Source: Pseudodonghicola flavimaris
Lineage (GTDB): Bacteria > Pseudomonadota > Alphaproteobacteria > Rhodobacterales > Rhodobacteraceae
Direction of reading: 5' to 3'
Assembly: GCF_030164425.1 (NCBI RefSeq)
Contig: NZ_JASNJD010000006.1
Coordinates: 238,589-302,588 of the forward strand
DNA length: 64,000 nucleotides
Numbering within the stretch: the stretch's first letter is position 1; the number at the start of each line of letters is the position of its first letter. Both the position numbers and the translations under genes were made by a program. Below the pieces are notes generated by a model. That model was not told where the DNA came from. It saw only the letters and a program-made list of their open reading frames with translations, and ran no database searches. Positions 17,077 through 25,231 of this stretch are shown here, piece after piece.

Positions 17077-17286
17077 ATGGCCTTCATCACCCTTTCGAGC
17101 CGCAGCCGCCGGAGCCGTCCCGCCCTGATCGCCCGTCTCGCCCATATGATCAGCGTCCACCGGCAGCGCCGCGCCCTGATCAAGCTGGACGACCGCGCGC
17201 TGGAAGACATCGGCATCAGCCGCAGCCAGGCCCGCGCCGAAGCCAGCCGGCCGTTCTGGGACGCCCCGGAAAGCTGGCGCTGCTGA
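17077..17286 (+). CDS. DUF1127 small basic protein
   Basis: A 69-residue basic protein. The C-terminal half, RRALIKLDDRALEDIGISRS, is the DUF1127 (YjiS-like) signature. Small DUF1127 proteins in alphaproteobacteria have been linked to RNA turnover, phosphate and carbon metabolism and stress; the role here is unknown. An in-frame ATG lies further upstream, but GGAAAGGAA correctly precedes the ATG at 17077 and gives the usual family size. It is divergent from the LysR gene. Confidence 0.88.
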   Translation: MAFITLSSRSRRSRPALIARLAHMISVHRQRRALIKLDDRALEDIGISRSQARAEASRPFWDAPESWRC

Positions 17287-17627
17287 ATGCGCCCTCCCCA
17301 AACGGGCCCGGCTCCCTCCCCGGACCATGCCCGCCGTCCCGCCGCCGACCGGGACCGATAGGCCGCCATCCAGACCCGGATGCGCGGCCTTTTCGTCGCC
17401 CCTACGCCGCCGCCCGGCGGCCACATCGGCCGATTCTCTGACGCAGCGTCCGGTTCGCTCCCGATTCGCTCGCGATTCGATGCGCAGCCGGACCGCCGCC
17501 GCGCGGTGAAGTTGCGGAAATTGCGTCCTAAATCCTTGAAATAGAACCCCGGTCCTCCAATATTCTGAGGCAATCGCCGCTCCCCCGTGAAGGGACGCGA
17601 CCAACAGGATTTTATTGGAGACCATCA
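17287..17627. other. Intergenic region before BI-1 gene
   Basis: No coding sequence is convincing in these 341 bp; open frames here have poor start sites and overlap other genes. The first 220 bp are GC-rich and featureless apart from short repeats. The last 100 bp hold a probable promoter (17535-17566) and the ribosome-binding site TTGGAGA for the next gene. A small RNA could hide here, but I see no terminator for one. Confidence 0.6.
17535..17566 (+). promoter_or_regulatory. Candidate promoter of BI-1 gene, possibly heat-shock type
   Basis: CTTGAAA at 17535-17541 is followed by CCAATATTCT ending at 17566. This can be read as a sigma-70 promoter (TTGAAA, N17, AATATT) or as an RpoH promoter, since CTTGAAA is the classic -35 of heat-shock promoters. 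The leader would be about 55 bases. Confidence 0.4.
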
Positions 17628-18365
17628 ATGGCTGAATTCAACACGATCAGGACGACTGCCGGTGCCCGCAGCGCCCAGATTGACGAGGGCCTCCGCGCTC
17701 ATATGAACAAGGTCTACGGCACCATGTCCGTGGGCATGCTGCTGACCTTTCTGGTGGCCTGGGCCGTGGGCTCCAGCCCCGATCTTCTGGGCATCTTCCG
17801 CGATCCGCTGACCCTGCGCCCGAATATCCTGGGCTGGGTGGTGATGTTCGCACCGCTGATCATGGTGTTCGCCTTCGGCGCCGCGCTGAGCCGCCTGTCC
17901 GCCGCCGGCGCGCAGCTGTTCTTCTATGTCTTCGCCGCCGTCATGGGCCTGAGCCTGAGCTGGATCTTCGTCGCCTTCACCGGCTTCTCGATCGCGCAGG
18001 TGTTCCTGGTGACCTCGATCGCCTTCGCCGGCATGTCGCTGTTCGGCTATGTCACCAAGAAGGACCTCTCGGGCATGGGGACCTTCCTGATGATGGGCGT
18101 GATCGGCCTGATCGTCGCCTCGATCATCAACATCTTTCTGGGCTCGCCCGCGATCATGTTCGCGATCTCGATCATCGGTGTGCTGATCTTCGCCGGCCTC
18201 ACCGCCTATGACACCCAGAACATCAAGGGCGTCTACCTGCAGCATGCCCATTCCGGCGATCAGGAATGGCTGGGCAAGGCCGCCATCATGGGCGCGCTGA
18301 ACCTCTACCTGGACTTCATCAACATGTTCATGTTCCTGCTGCAGCTGCTGGGCAACCGCGAATAA
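17628..18365 (+). CDS. Bax inhibitor-1/YccA family membrane protein
   Basis: A 245-residue inner-membrane protein with about seven hydrophobic segments. The family motifs FVAFTGFSIAQVFLVTSIAF and LTAYDTQNIKGVY with a C-terminal ALNLYLDFINMFMFLLQLLG are clear. BI-1 proteins include calcium-leak channels and FtsH modulators in bacteria. The N-terminus, AEFNTIRTTAGARSAQIDEG, is typical of alphaproteobacterial members. The gene stands alone, with its own promoter region and a strong terminator. Confidence 0.93.
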   Translation: MAEFNTIRTTAGARSAQIDEGLRAHMNKVYGTMSVGMLLTFLVAWAVGSSPDLLGIFRDPLTLRPNILGWVVMFAPLIMVFAFGAALSRLSAAGAQLFFYVFAAVMGLSLSWIFVAFTGFSIAQVFLVTSIAFAGMSLFGYVTKKDLSGMGTFLMMGVIGLIVASIINIFLGSPAIMFAISIIGVLIFAGLTAYDTQNIKGVYLQHAHSGDQEWLGKAAIMGALNLYLDFINMFMFLLQLLGNRE

Positions 18366-18391
18366 GCCGCCACAGGCATCCGATATGGCAG

Positions 18392-18424
18392 AAGGGCCGG
18401 TCACGCGACCGGCCCTTTTCTTTT
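18392..18424 (+). terminator. Rho-independent terminator of BI-1 gene
   Basis: AAGGGCCGGTC and GACCGGCCCTT form an 11-bp perfect stem with loop ACGC, followed by TTCTTTT. It lies 26 bp past the BI-1 stop codon. Confidence 0.85.
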
Positions 18425-18483
18425 GGCGTCTGTCTGTCGGTCCCTGATGCCCCGGCCCGCAGGGGACAACGGCTCCCCTGGTG

Positions 18484-18984
18484 TCAGCGGCAATCCAGCG
18501 GGACGGCGATGCCGGCGGCATCGCGCGGGCGGCTGCGCACCACGGCCGGCCCGGCCGTCAGACAGCCGGTGACCCGCGGCATCACCGCCGCCGCGATCGG
18601 CCCGGCCGAGGCGATCAGCCGGCCCCGCTGGCCCTGCGGCAGCCGCAGAACGGCGATGGGCCGGGCGTTGACCTCGACCACGCTCAACATCAGATCGACG
18701 CCGCGCAGGCTGACCGGCAGCGCCGTGGCGGCATCGCGGCCGCCATGGGCAATCGCCGCCCCCGCCATCGCCTCATGCCCTGCCGCCGCCGCGGACAACC
18801 GCACCGTCGGCCGCGCCGCCAGCGCCGCGATCGAGCTCAGCGGCCGGGCGGTGGACAACGCCCCACCTGCCCCGCCCCGCGACTCTGCCCCCAACCTGGC
18901 CAATCCCACGCCCTGCGGCGCCGCAGTCGCAGCGGCTGAGAGCAGCAGGCAGAGCGCAGAGGCGGAGAGAACAAGGCGGTGCAT
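18484..18984 (-). CDS. Hypothetical secreted protein, 166 residues
   Basis: Not recognised. The N-terminus MHRLVLSASALCLLLSAAA followed by TAAPQG is a good Sec signal peptide with cleavage near residue 22. The mature part is Ala/Arg-rich and ends with two cysteines (VTGC and LDCR) that could form a disulfide in the periplasm. A longer in-frame reading starts upstream, but the signal peptide and AGAAGGG support the ATG at 18984. It is on the opposite strand to the BI-1 gene and downstream of rpmG beyond a terminator. Confidence 0.65.
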   Translation of the reverse strand: MHRLVLSASALCLLLSAAATAAPQGVGLARLGAESRGGAGGALSTARPLSSIAALAARPTVRLSAAAAGHEAMAGAAIAHGGRDAATALPVSLRGVDLMLSVVEVNARPIAVLRLPQGQRGRLIASAGPIAAAVMPRVTGCLTAGPAVVRSRPRDAAGIAVPLDCR

Positions 18985-19108
18985 CGGCGGCCCTTCTTGC
19001 GACGGATCGGTTGGCTTTGCGCGAGAGTGCGGCATCGCGGCCGCGATGACAAGCGCCGCCGCTCCGGCGCCACCGGCGCGGCATCCGGACGGTGGCGAAG
19101 CCGCATGC

Positions 19109-19137
19109 AAAAAGGCCGCGCTTGCGCACGGCCCTTG
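19109..19137 (-). terminator. Terminator of rpmG
   Basis: Read leftward, AAGGGCCGTGCG and CGCGGCCTT fold around CAAG with a two-base bulge, followed by TTTTT. It lies about 30 bp after the rpmG stop codon. Confidence 0.7.
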
Positions 19138-19168
19138 CATCCGGTCGATCCGGTCAAATCAGGCGATC

Positions 19169-19336
19169 TTACTTGATCTTGCCTTCCTTGTACTCGACGT
19201 GCTTGCGGGCAACCGGGTCGTATTTCCGCACCGCCATTTTCTCGGTCATGGTGCGGGCGTTTTTCTTGGTCACATAGAAGTGGCCGGTGCCTGCGGTCGA
19301 GTTCAGGCGGATTTTGATGGTGGTCGGCTTCGCCAT
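19169..19336 (-). CDS. rpmG: 50S ribosomal protein L33
   Basis: A complete 55-residue protein, [20 protein letters not shown] then [14 protein letters not shown] and ending [10 protein letters not shown]. This is L33 of the form lacking the zinc-binding cysteines. AGGAGA precedes the ATG. It has its own promoter and terminator and sits just downstream of rnpB on the same strand. Confidence 0.97.
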   Translation of the reverse strand: MAKPTTIKIRLNSTAGTGHFYVTKKNARTMTEKMAVRKYDPVARKHVEYKEGKIK

Positions 19337-19391
19337 TTGGTCTCTCCTGCGCCGGGCACAGCCGCGCCCGTAGAAATCTCATGAAGCCTGC

Positions 19392-19419
19392 CTTTTACTC
19401 AGGTCTGGCCCGGAGTCAA
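19392..19419 (-). promoter_or_regulatory. Promoter of rpmG
   Basis: On the minus strand TTGACT (19419-19414) and TAAAAG (19397-19392) are 16 bp apart, giving a leader of about 50 bases to the L33 gene. Confidence 0.55.
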
Positions 19420-19498
19420 CCGCGATTTCCGATTTCCCCGGAGATCGCGGCCCTGCAGCCGGTGCAGGGCGAAATTCCCCTGCCAACGGCTGCAGGGC
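19420..19498. repeat. Nested inverted repeats between rnpB and rpmG
   Basis: GCCCTGCAGCCG (19450-19461) and CGGCTGCAGGGC (19487-19498) are perfect 12-bp arms. Inside them GCAGGG (19464-19469) pairs with CCCTGC (19478-19483). A further stem, CCGCGAT/ATCGCGG, spans 19420-19450. Together they could fold as an elaborate 3' structure directly after RNase P RNA and before the rpmG promoter, so they probably end or trim the rnpB transcript. No T-run is present. Confidence 0.55.
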
Positions 19499-19504
19499 GA
19501 TCAT

Positions 19505-19908
19505 GCGCGGAGGACCTGTAAGCCGGATTCTGTTCAGGGGTTGCCCCCGTCGACGACCATTCCTCTGGGACGCGGATCGCTCCGCGCCTCCTGCTGCCAA
19601 CCCGACCCCTCTCGGCTGAAGCGGGCCTAGCGGCGGTTTCCCCGGGGAAGCCCCAGGAGACCAGCCCGCGCGGGGGTCCTATTCGGCATTGCTCCCGGTG
19701 GGGCTTGCCATGCCGCCCCTGTTGCCAGGGGCGCGGTGGGCTCTTACCCCACCGTTTCACCTTTTCCGCCCCGGAGGGCGGTAGTCTGTTCTCTGTGGCG
19801 CTTTCCGTCGGGTTGCCCCGCCCGGGCGTTACCCGGCACCGTTGCTTCAGGGAGTCCGGACTTTCCTCGACGACCACAGGGCCGCCGCGGCCGTCCGGTC
19901 CTCCGCGC
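19505..19908 (-). ncRNA. rnpB: RNase P RNA
   Basis: The RNA component of RNase P, about 404 nt. Conserved elements on the minus strand include GAGGAAAGTCCGGACTCC near the 5' end, the ACAGAGAACAGACTACC-like core, GGTAAGAGCCCACCG, GCAAGCCCCACCGGGAGC and the 3' segment AGAATCCGGCTTACAG. The ends are set by helix P1: bases 19908-19897 (GCGCGGAGGACC) pair perfectly over 12 bp with 19516-19505 (GGTCCTCCGCGC). A promoter seven bases upstream fits a transcript starting at about 19908. Confidence 0.96.
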
Positions 19909-19915
19909 GAGGCGC

Positions 19916-19944
19916 AGATAAGGGCGATGCGGGGCGCGCGTCAA
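19916..19944 (-). promoter_or_regulatory. Promoter of rnpB
   Basis: TTGACG (19944-19939) and TTATCT (19921-19916) are exactly 17 bp apart on the minus strand. Seven bases separate the -10 from the first base of helix P1, so promoter and RNA end support each other. Confidence 0.75.
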
Positions 19945-20004
19945 TGGGGACTGAGACGGCAACCGCGCGGCGCCCGGAAAAGACGCCGAAAAAGGCCCAT
20001 GGGG

Positions 20005-20679
20005 TCAGGCCACCGCGGCCTGCGCCGCCACCAGCCCGGCCAAGGCATCCATATCCGCCCGCGCCAGCGGGCCCCGCCCCCAGGGCCGCACCCGGTGGCG
20101 CACCGCCTCCAGCAGATCGGCGAAGCCCCCCTCTACCGGATAGCCCGCCGCCGCCGCCAGGGCACTGAACCGCGCTTCCGTCGGGGCGCCGCCATCGGCG
20201 GGGCGATGCCGCAGCGCCAGCCCCTGCCGCGCCAGCCGGGCCCAGTCGAACCGCGCGCCAGGATCGCGCTTGCGCCCCGGCGCCATGTCGGAGTGACCGA
20301 TAAGCCCCGCGGGCCCGATGCCCCAGCGCCGCATCAGCCCGGGCAAAAGCGCCTCCAGCGCCCGCATCTGCGGTTCCGAAAAGGGATGATCGCCGCGATT
20401 GTCCAGCTCGATGCCGATGGAGCGGGAATTCACATCGCCCTGCCCGCGCCAGCTGCCGGCCCCGGAATGCCAGGCGCGCGCCGCCTCCTCCACCATCTGC
20501 CACAGCCTGCCGTCAGCGCCGATCAGGTAATGCGCCGACACCTCGGCCGCCGGATCGCAGAGCCGCTCCAGCGCCGCGGCGGCGCTGTTCATCGCGGTGT
20601 AATGGATCACGATCAGCTCAGGCCGCAGCCCGTCCCGACGCGGTCCGAAATTGGGCGACGGCTGCCAGATCGGCGTCAC
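20005..20679 (-). CDS. N-acetylmuramoyl-L-alanine amidase, AmpD/AmiD type
   Basis: A 224-residue zinc amidase cleaving the bond between N-acetylmuramic acid and the peptide in murein or anhydro-muropeptides. Likely zinc ligands are His26 (LIVIHYTAM), His129 (LIGHSDMAPGRKRDP) and Asp139, with Glu91 (IGIELDN) as catalytic candidate. No signal peptide is visible, which fits cytosolic muropeptide recycling like AmpD. The C-terminal 60 residues are Ala-rich and may form a helical accessory domain. The GTG start directly follows the stop codon of the upstream lipoprotein gene, so translation is probably coupled. Confidence 0.9.
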   Translation of the reverse strand: MTPIWQPSPNFGPRRDGLRPELIVIHYTAMNSAAAALERLCDPAAEVSAHYLIGADGRLWQMVEEAARAWHSGAGSWRGQGDVNSRSIGIELDNRGDHPFSEPQMRALEALLPGLMRRWGIGPAGLIGHSDMAPGRKRDPGARFDWARLARQGLALRHRPADGGAPTEARFSALAAAAGYPVEGGFADLLEAVRHRVRPWGRGPLARADMDALAGLVAAQAAVA

Positions 20680-21480
20680 TCAGTTCCCCGCGGCCTGCGC
20701 CGCCTGACGGAACGGGGCCGGGTCCCAGCCACAGGCGAATCCGTCGCCATCGGGGTCGAGCCCCATCCGGTCGCGCTCAGGCCCGCCCTTTTCCAGAAAC
20801 GCCATCTGCGCCAGATCGGCGGATCCGTACTTGGCACAGTTCCGCTCGGTCCGCCCGGCCAGTTTCAGCCCGCCGCGATTATAGATCGGCTGGCCCTTCT
20901 GGTTCCGGGTGCTGAGCGCATAGCGCACGATATTGGGGCCGGTGTCGCCGGTGCGCTGCGGCACAGCGGTCGGTTCGACCTCCTGATAGAGCGCCTTGTT
21001 GCGCGCGATCCGCTCGGCATCGCTCTGGATGCTTTCGCGGCTGGAGACCGCCTGGAAATCGTTCTCGTCCGAGATACCGGGATTGCTGAGCGCCTGCGGC
21101 GCCGGGTTTTCCGGGCTGGCCTGCACCGGCATCACCCCGGAATTGGCATTGGCCGCCGCCAGGGCCGCGGCGGTTTCCCGCGCGATATCCTCGGCGCTGT
21201 CGGTGCTGCCGGGAGTGTAGGCGCCCATCGCCGTGGTCCCCACCGGCTGCTGGGCCGGCTGTTGGGCCAGTTGCTGGGCGGGCATCGTCCCCGCGGCAGC
21301 CAGCGGTTGCGACGATACCGCCGCCGGCGCCGCGACCGATGCCGCGGCCCCGGCCAGCTGCGCCTCACGCGCGCGCTGCGCCTCGGGTGAATTGAAGCCA
21401 ACCCCGGCGGCACTGTCGGGAACCGCCGGAGCACAGGCGCTGAGACCGCCCAAAATCAGGGCCACATAGGTGAAACGCAT
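20680..21480 (-). CDS. Excalibur-domain lipoprotein
   Basis: A 266-residue protein. MRFTYVALILGGLSACAPA contains a lipobox with Cys16. A long Ala/Gln/Pro-rich low-complexity linker (about 20-150) follows. The C-terminal end has NCAKYGSADLAQMAFLEKGG and DPDGDGFACGWDP (about residues 242-254), the Excalibur calcium-binding signature with its paired cysteines. It is probably an envelope lipoprotein. A longer reading upstream is unlikely because it would bury the signal sequence. It abuts the amidase gene, suggesting a joint role in the cell wall. Confidence 0.85.
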   Translation of the reverse strand: MRFTYVALILGGLSACAPAVPDSAAGVGFNSPEAQRAREAQLAGAAASVAAPAAVSSQPLAAAGTMPAQQLAQQPAQQPVGTTAMGAYTPGSTDSAEDIARETAAALAAANANSGVMPVQASPENPAPQALSNPGISDENDFQAVSSRESIQSDAERIARNKALYQEVEPTAVPQRTGDTGPNIVRYALSTRNQKGQPIYNRGGLKLAGRTERNCAKYGSADLAQMAFLEKGGPERDRMGLDPDGDGFACGWDPAPFRQAAQAAGN

Positions 21481-21520
21481 GGCTGCCGTCCTGCCGTTCT
21501 TGGTCTTATTGGACGGCGTT

Positions 21521-23011
21521 TTACCACCATTTCTCAGGTTTGGCCACAAAACCGGCGGCGGCTTCCAGCGCATAGGCGGTGTTCAGCAGATCGCCTTCCT
21601 CCCAGGGCCTGCCGATCAGCTGCAGCCCCAGCGGCAGCCCCTGCGCGTCGACCCCGGTGGGCACCGAAATCCCCGGCAGGCCGGCCAGGTTGACGGTCAC
21701 GGTGAAGACGTCGTTGAGGTACATCTTGACCGGGTCGGTGTCCTGCATCTCACCCAGACCGAAGGCGGCCGAGGGCGTTGCCGGGGTCAGGATCGCATCG
21801 ACGCCAGCGGCGAAGGCGTCTTCGAAGTCCTTCTTGATCAGCGTACGGACCTTGCGGGCGCGGTTGTAATAGGCGTCGTAGAAGCCGGCGGAGAGCACAT
21901 AGGTCCCCACCATCACCCGGCGCTGCACCTCGTGGCCGAAGCCCTCGGCGCGGGTCTTCTCATACATCTCGGTGATGCCGTCGCCGGCACCCAGCGTGGC
22001 GCGATGGCCATAGCGTACCCCGTCATAGCGGGCGAGGTTCGACGAGGCTTCGGCCGGGGCGATCACATAATAGGCCGGCAGCGCGTATTTAGTGTGCGGC
22101 AGCGAAATATCGACGATCTCGGCGCCGGCATCGCGCAGCATCGCGGCGCCATCGGACCACAGCTTCTCGATCTCGGCGGGCATGCCCTCCATCCGGTATT
22201 CCTTCGGGATACCGATTTTCTTGCCCTTGATGTCGCCGGTCAGCATCGCCTCGAAATCCGGCACCGGGATGTCGGCAGAGGTGGAATCCTTCGGATCGTG
22301 ACCGGCCATGGCGCCCAGCATGATGGCGGCATCGCGCACCGATTTGGTCATCGGCCCGGCCTGATCGAGCGAGGAGGCGAAGGCGACGATGCCCCAGCGC
22401 GAGCAGCGCCCATAGGTCGGCTTGATGCCGACGGTGCCGGTGAAGGCGGCCGGCTGACGGATCGAACCGCCGGTATCGGTGCCGGTCGCCGCCAGGCAGA
22501 GATCGGCCGCCACGGCGGCGGCGGAACCACCCGAGGACCCGCCCGGCGTCAGCGCCGTGTCCTCGTTACCGCGCCGCCAGGGGCTGATCACATCGCCATA
22601 GGTCGAGGTCTCGTTCGACGAGCCCATGGCGAATTCATCCATGTTCAGCTTGCCCAGCATCACCGCGCCGGCGTCGAACAGGTTCTGGGTGACCGTCGAT
22701 TCATATTGCGGCAGGAAGCCTTCCAGAATGCGGCTCGCCGCCTGGCTCGGCACCCCCTTGGTGCAGAAGAGATCCTTGATGCCCAGCGGCAGGCCGCACA
22801 TGGCGGGCGCCTCTTCGCTGCCCTTAAGGCGCGCGTCGGCGGCCTTGGCCTGCTCCAGCGCCAGTTCGGGGGTCTTGTGGACAAAGGCGTTCAGGGCACC
22901 GGCGCCCTCGATCGCGCCCAGGCAGGCTTCGGTCAGCTCGACCGAGGTGACATCGCCCTTGCGCAGCGCGTCGCGCGCCTCGGCCAGGCCCAGCTTGTTC
23001 AGATCGCTCAT
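21521..23011 (-). CDS. gatA: Asp-tRNA(Asn)/Glu-tRNA(Gln) amidotransferase subunit A
   Basis: A 496-residue amidase. It releases ammonia from glutamine for transamidation of mischarged Glu-tRNA(Gln) or Asp-tRNA(Asn), with GatB and GatC. The amidase-signature triad is visible as Lys79 (PLGIKDLF), Ser159 ([19 protein letters not shown]) and Ser183 ([11 protein letters not shown]), with the same 24-residue Ser-Ser spacing as known GatA. It follows gatC by three bases. gatB is not in the window. Presence of GatCA implies indirect Gln-tRNA and/or Asn-tRNA synthesis. Confidence 0.97.
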   Translation of the reverse strand: MSDLNKLGLAEARDALRKGDVTSVELTEACLGAIEGAGALNAFVHKTPELALEQAKAADARLKGSEEAPAMCGLPLGIKDLFCTKGVPSQAASRILEGFLPQYESTVTQNLFDAGAVMLGKLNMDEFAMGSSNETSTYGDVISPWRRGNEDTALTPGGSSGGSAAAVAADLCLAATGTDTGGSIRQPAAFTGTVGIKPTYGRCSRWGIVAFASSLDQAGPMTKSVRDAAIMLGAMAGHDPKDSTSADIPVPDFEAMLTGDIKGKKIGIPKEYRMEGMPAEIEKLWSDGAAMLRDAGAEIVDISLPHTKYALPAYYVIAPAEASSNLARYDGVRYGHRATLGAGDGITEMYEKTRAEGFGHEVQRRVMVGTYVLSAGFYDAYYNRARKVRTLIKKDFEDAFAAGVDAILTPATPSAAFGLGEMQDTDPVKMYLNDVFTVTVNLAGLPGISVPTGVDAQGLPLGLQLIGRPWEEGDLLNTAYALEAAAGFVAKPEKWW

Positions 23012-23014
23012 GTC

Positions 23015-23302
23015 TTACTCCACCACCTTGGGCACCGCGAAAAAGCCCTCACGCGCGTCGGGCGCGTTGGCCAGCACCTTATCCTGCTGGTTGCCGTCGG
23101 TCACCGCGTCCTGGCGCCGCTTCAGCCGCATCGGCGTGACGCTCGTCATCGGCTCCACCCCTTCGACATCCACTTCGTTCAGCTGCTCGATGAAGCCGAG
23201 GATGGTGTTGAACTCGGCGGCCAGCGCGGGCAGCGCATCCTCCTCGACCCGGATCCGGGCGAGCTTCGCCACGCGGGCGGCGGTGCTTTCGTCGATCGAC
23301 AT
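23015..23302 (-). CDS. gatC: Asp-tRNA(Asn)/Glu-tRNA(Gln) amidotransferase subunit C
   Basis: A 95-residue protein, [20 protein letters not shown] then [20 protein letters not shown] and an [11 protein letters not shown] end, matching GatC throughout. It stabilises the GatA-GatB complex. AAGGGG precedes the ATG. It heads the gatCA operon, three bases before gatA, with a promoter at 23330-23358. Confidence 0.96.
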   Translation of the reverse strand: MSIDESTAARVAKLARIRVEEDALPALAAEFNTILGFIEQLNEVDVEGVEPMTSVTPMRLKRRQDAVTDGNQQDKVLANAPDAREGFFAVPKVVE

Positions 23303-23329
23303 GAGGAACCCCTTGCTTTTCCAGTGCGG

Positions 23330-23358
23330 CGTTTACCGCCCCACAGCGCCGCCTTCAA
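23330..23358 (-). promoter_or_regulatory. Candidate promoter of gatCA
   Basis: On the minus strand TTGAAG (23358-23353) and TAAACG (23335-23330) are 17 bp apart, about 28 bp upstream of the gatC start. Confidence 0.5.
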
Positions 23359-23464
23359 GTCTGCGCGCGTCGCCGGAGGCAGAATGCGACGGGGGAGAAT
23401 CAGCTAACGATGTCTCAACCATCAGGCGGCATGGTGGAGGAAACGTGATTCTGTTCGGTGCCCC

Positions 23465-25210
23465 ATGGTTCAGTTTTCCCAGTCCCTCAGCCAGGCCTTC
23501 GCCGCCGCGGTCCATCTGATATGGCCCGAGGACGTCCCCGACAACCGGCTGGAGACGGCGCGCCGCCGCTTCATCGTCGGCTTTTCGCTGCTGGGGGTCT
23601 GCGCCAATCTGTTCGATACGCTGACCGCCTTTCACAGCATGCTGGCGATCTCTCCCCTGCGCGCCTACTGGAGCCTGTGGAGCACGCTGCTCTACCTGAT
23701 CCCGCCGCTGTTGATCGCCTGGCGCGGCACCGCCACCGCCGCCATGTGGGTGCTGACCGCCGTTGTCTTCGTCACCATCAACCTGCAGGCGCTGTCGCCG
23801 CAGGGCCACCTGTGGGGTGCCGCGCTCTATCTCTGTGCCCTGCCGCCGCTGGGCACGCTGCTGTTCGGCACCCGGACGGGCGTGCTGATCACCGTCGTCT
23901 CCCTGACCAATGTGATCGTTCTGGGCACTCTGACCGTCCCGCCCTGGCAGGCGCTGATTCTGGCCAATGTGATGGCCCTCTCCGGTGCCGGCGCCTATAT
24001 CTTCATGCGCGAGATCGAACAGACGATGACCCATCTCGACCGGCTCAGGCAGGAGGCGCAGGCAGCCAACCGGGCGAAATCCTTCTTTCTGGCCAATGTC
24101 AGCCACGAGATCCGCACCCCGCTGAACGGCGTTCTGGGCGCGGTGCAGCTGCTGTCCGATCACATGCAGCGCGACGAGGAACGCGAATTGCTGCAGACGG
24201 CGGAGAAATCCGGCCAGTCGCTGCTACGGATCGTCAACGATATCCTCGATTTCGCCCGCATCACCGAACACGGGCTGACACTGGACAAACGGGTGTTCCG
24301 CCGCGACGACCTGGTGACCAACGTGTTTTCCGCCCTGTCCTCCTTGGCGGAAGAAAAAGGTATCGCCCTGCGGGCCAGCTATGGCGCCGATGTGCCGCTG
24401 TATCTGGTGGGGGATCCGGACCGGCTGTCGCAGATCGTGATGAATTTCGTCAGCAACGCGGTGAAATTCTCCGACCGCGGCACCATCGAGGTGCGGGTCG
24501 CCCGCATGCCCGGAACCCAGCATCTGCAGGTCGCGGTGCGCGACGAGGGCATCGGGCTGACCCATGAGGCGGCGCAGCGTATCTTCAACCAGTTCGAACA
24601 GGCGGAGAATTCCACCGCGCGCCACTACGGCGGCACCGGGCTGGGCCTGTCGATCGCCCGCCACCTGGCCGAGCTGCACGGCGGCGAGATCGGCGTGCAC
24701 AGCCAGATCGGCAAGGGCAGCACCTTCTGGTTCACCTTCCCGCTGATCGAGGGCCGCCGCCCCAGCGAGAAGATCGAGATTCCCGCAACCGCCAGCAACG
24801 CCGTCTACAGGCATGCCCGTATCCTGCTGGTGGAAGACAACAAGACCAACCAGCTGATCGCCCGCAAGTTCCTGGCAAGGCTGGGGATCACCCCGGTGGT
24901 GGCCGGCGATGGCGCCGAGGCGGTGCTGGCCGCCAACCGCGACACCTTTGACCTGGTGTTCATGGACATCCAGATGCCACGGAAATCGGGGATCGAGGCG
25001 ACGCAGGAGATCCGCTCCGGCGACGGCCCCAACCGGCACACCCCGATCGTCGCGCTGTCGGCCAACGTGATGGCCGACCAGAAGGAGAGCTATTTTCAGG
25101 CCGGGATGGACGGCTGCCTTGAGAAGCCCTGCAGGTTCATCGACCTGGTGGATTGCCTGCACCGCTTCGTGCCGCCGATCGACGACCGGCCCGCCGCCGT
25201 GGCCTCCTGA
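23465..25210 (+). CDS. Hybrid sensor histidine kinase with C-terminal receiver
   Basis: A 581-residue membrane kinase. Six hydrophobic segments fill residues about 33-185 and no periplasmic domain of size is present, so it may sense membrane or intramembrane signals. The dimerisation/phosphoacceptor motif FFLANVSHEIRTPLNG places the autophosphorylated residue at His214. The ATPase has NFVSNAVKFS, DEGIG and GGTGLGLSIAR. The receiver (about 455-570) has its acceptor at Asp501 (LVFMDIQMPRKSG) and the conserved EKPC lysine. No HPt protein or response regulator is next to it, so the output partner is elsewhere. The start has only a weak ribosome-binding site. Confidence 0.93.
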   Translation: MVQFSQSLSQAFAAAVHLIWPEDVPDNRLETARRRFIVGFSLLGVCANLFDTLTAFHSMLAISPLRAYWSLWSTLLYLIPPLLIAWRGTATAAMWVLTAVVFVTINLQALSPQGHLWGAALYLCALPPLGTLLFGTRTGVLITVVSLTNVIVLGTLTVPPWQALILANVMALSGAGAYIFMREIEQTMTHLDRLRQEAQAANRAKSFFLANVSHEIRTPLNGVLGAVQLLSDHMQRDEERELLQTAEKSGQSLLRIVNDILDFARITEHGLTLDKRVFRRDDLVTNVFSALSSLAEEKGIALRASYGADVPLYLVGDPDRLSQIVMNFVSNAVKFSDRGTIEVRVARMPGTQHLQVAVRDEGIGLTHEAAQRIFNQFEQAENSTARHYGGTGLGLSIARHLAELHGGEIGVHSQIGKGSTFWFTFPLIEGRRPSEKIEIPATASNAVYRHARILLVEDNKTNQLIARKFLARLGITPVVAGDGAEAVLAANRDTFDLVFMDIQMPRKSGIEATQEIRSGDGPNRHTPIVALSANVMADQKESYFQAGMDGCLEKPCRFIDLVDCLHRFVPPIDDRPAAVAS

Positions 25211-25231
25211 TCCGCCGGTCGGCCCTGCAGC

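Noticed and set aside
19705..21390. A 561-codon plus-strand frame across rnpB and the amidase gene
   Set aside because: It crosses the structured RNase P RNA and mirrors two real minus-strand genes.
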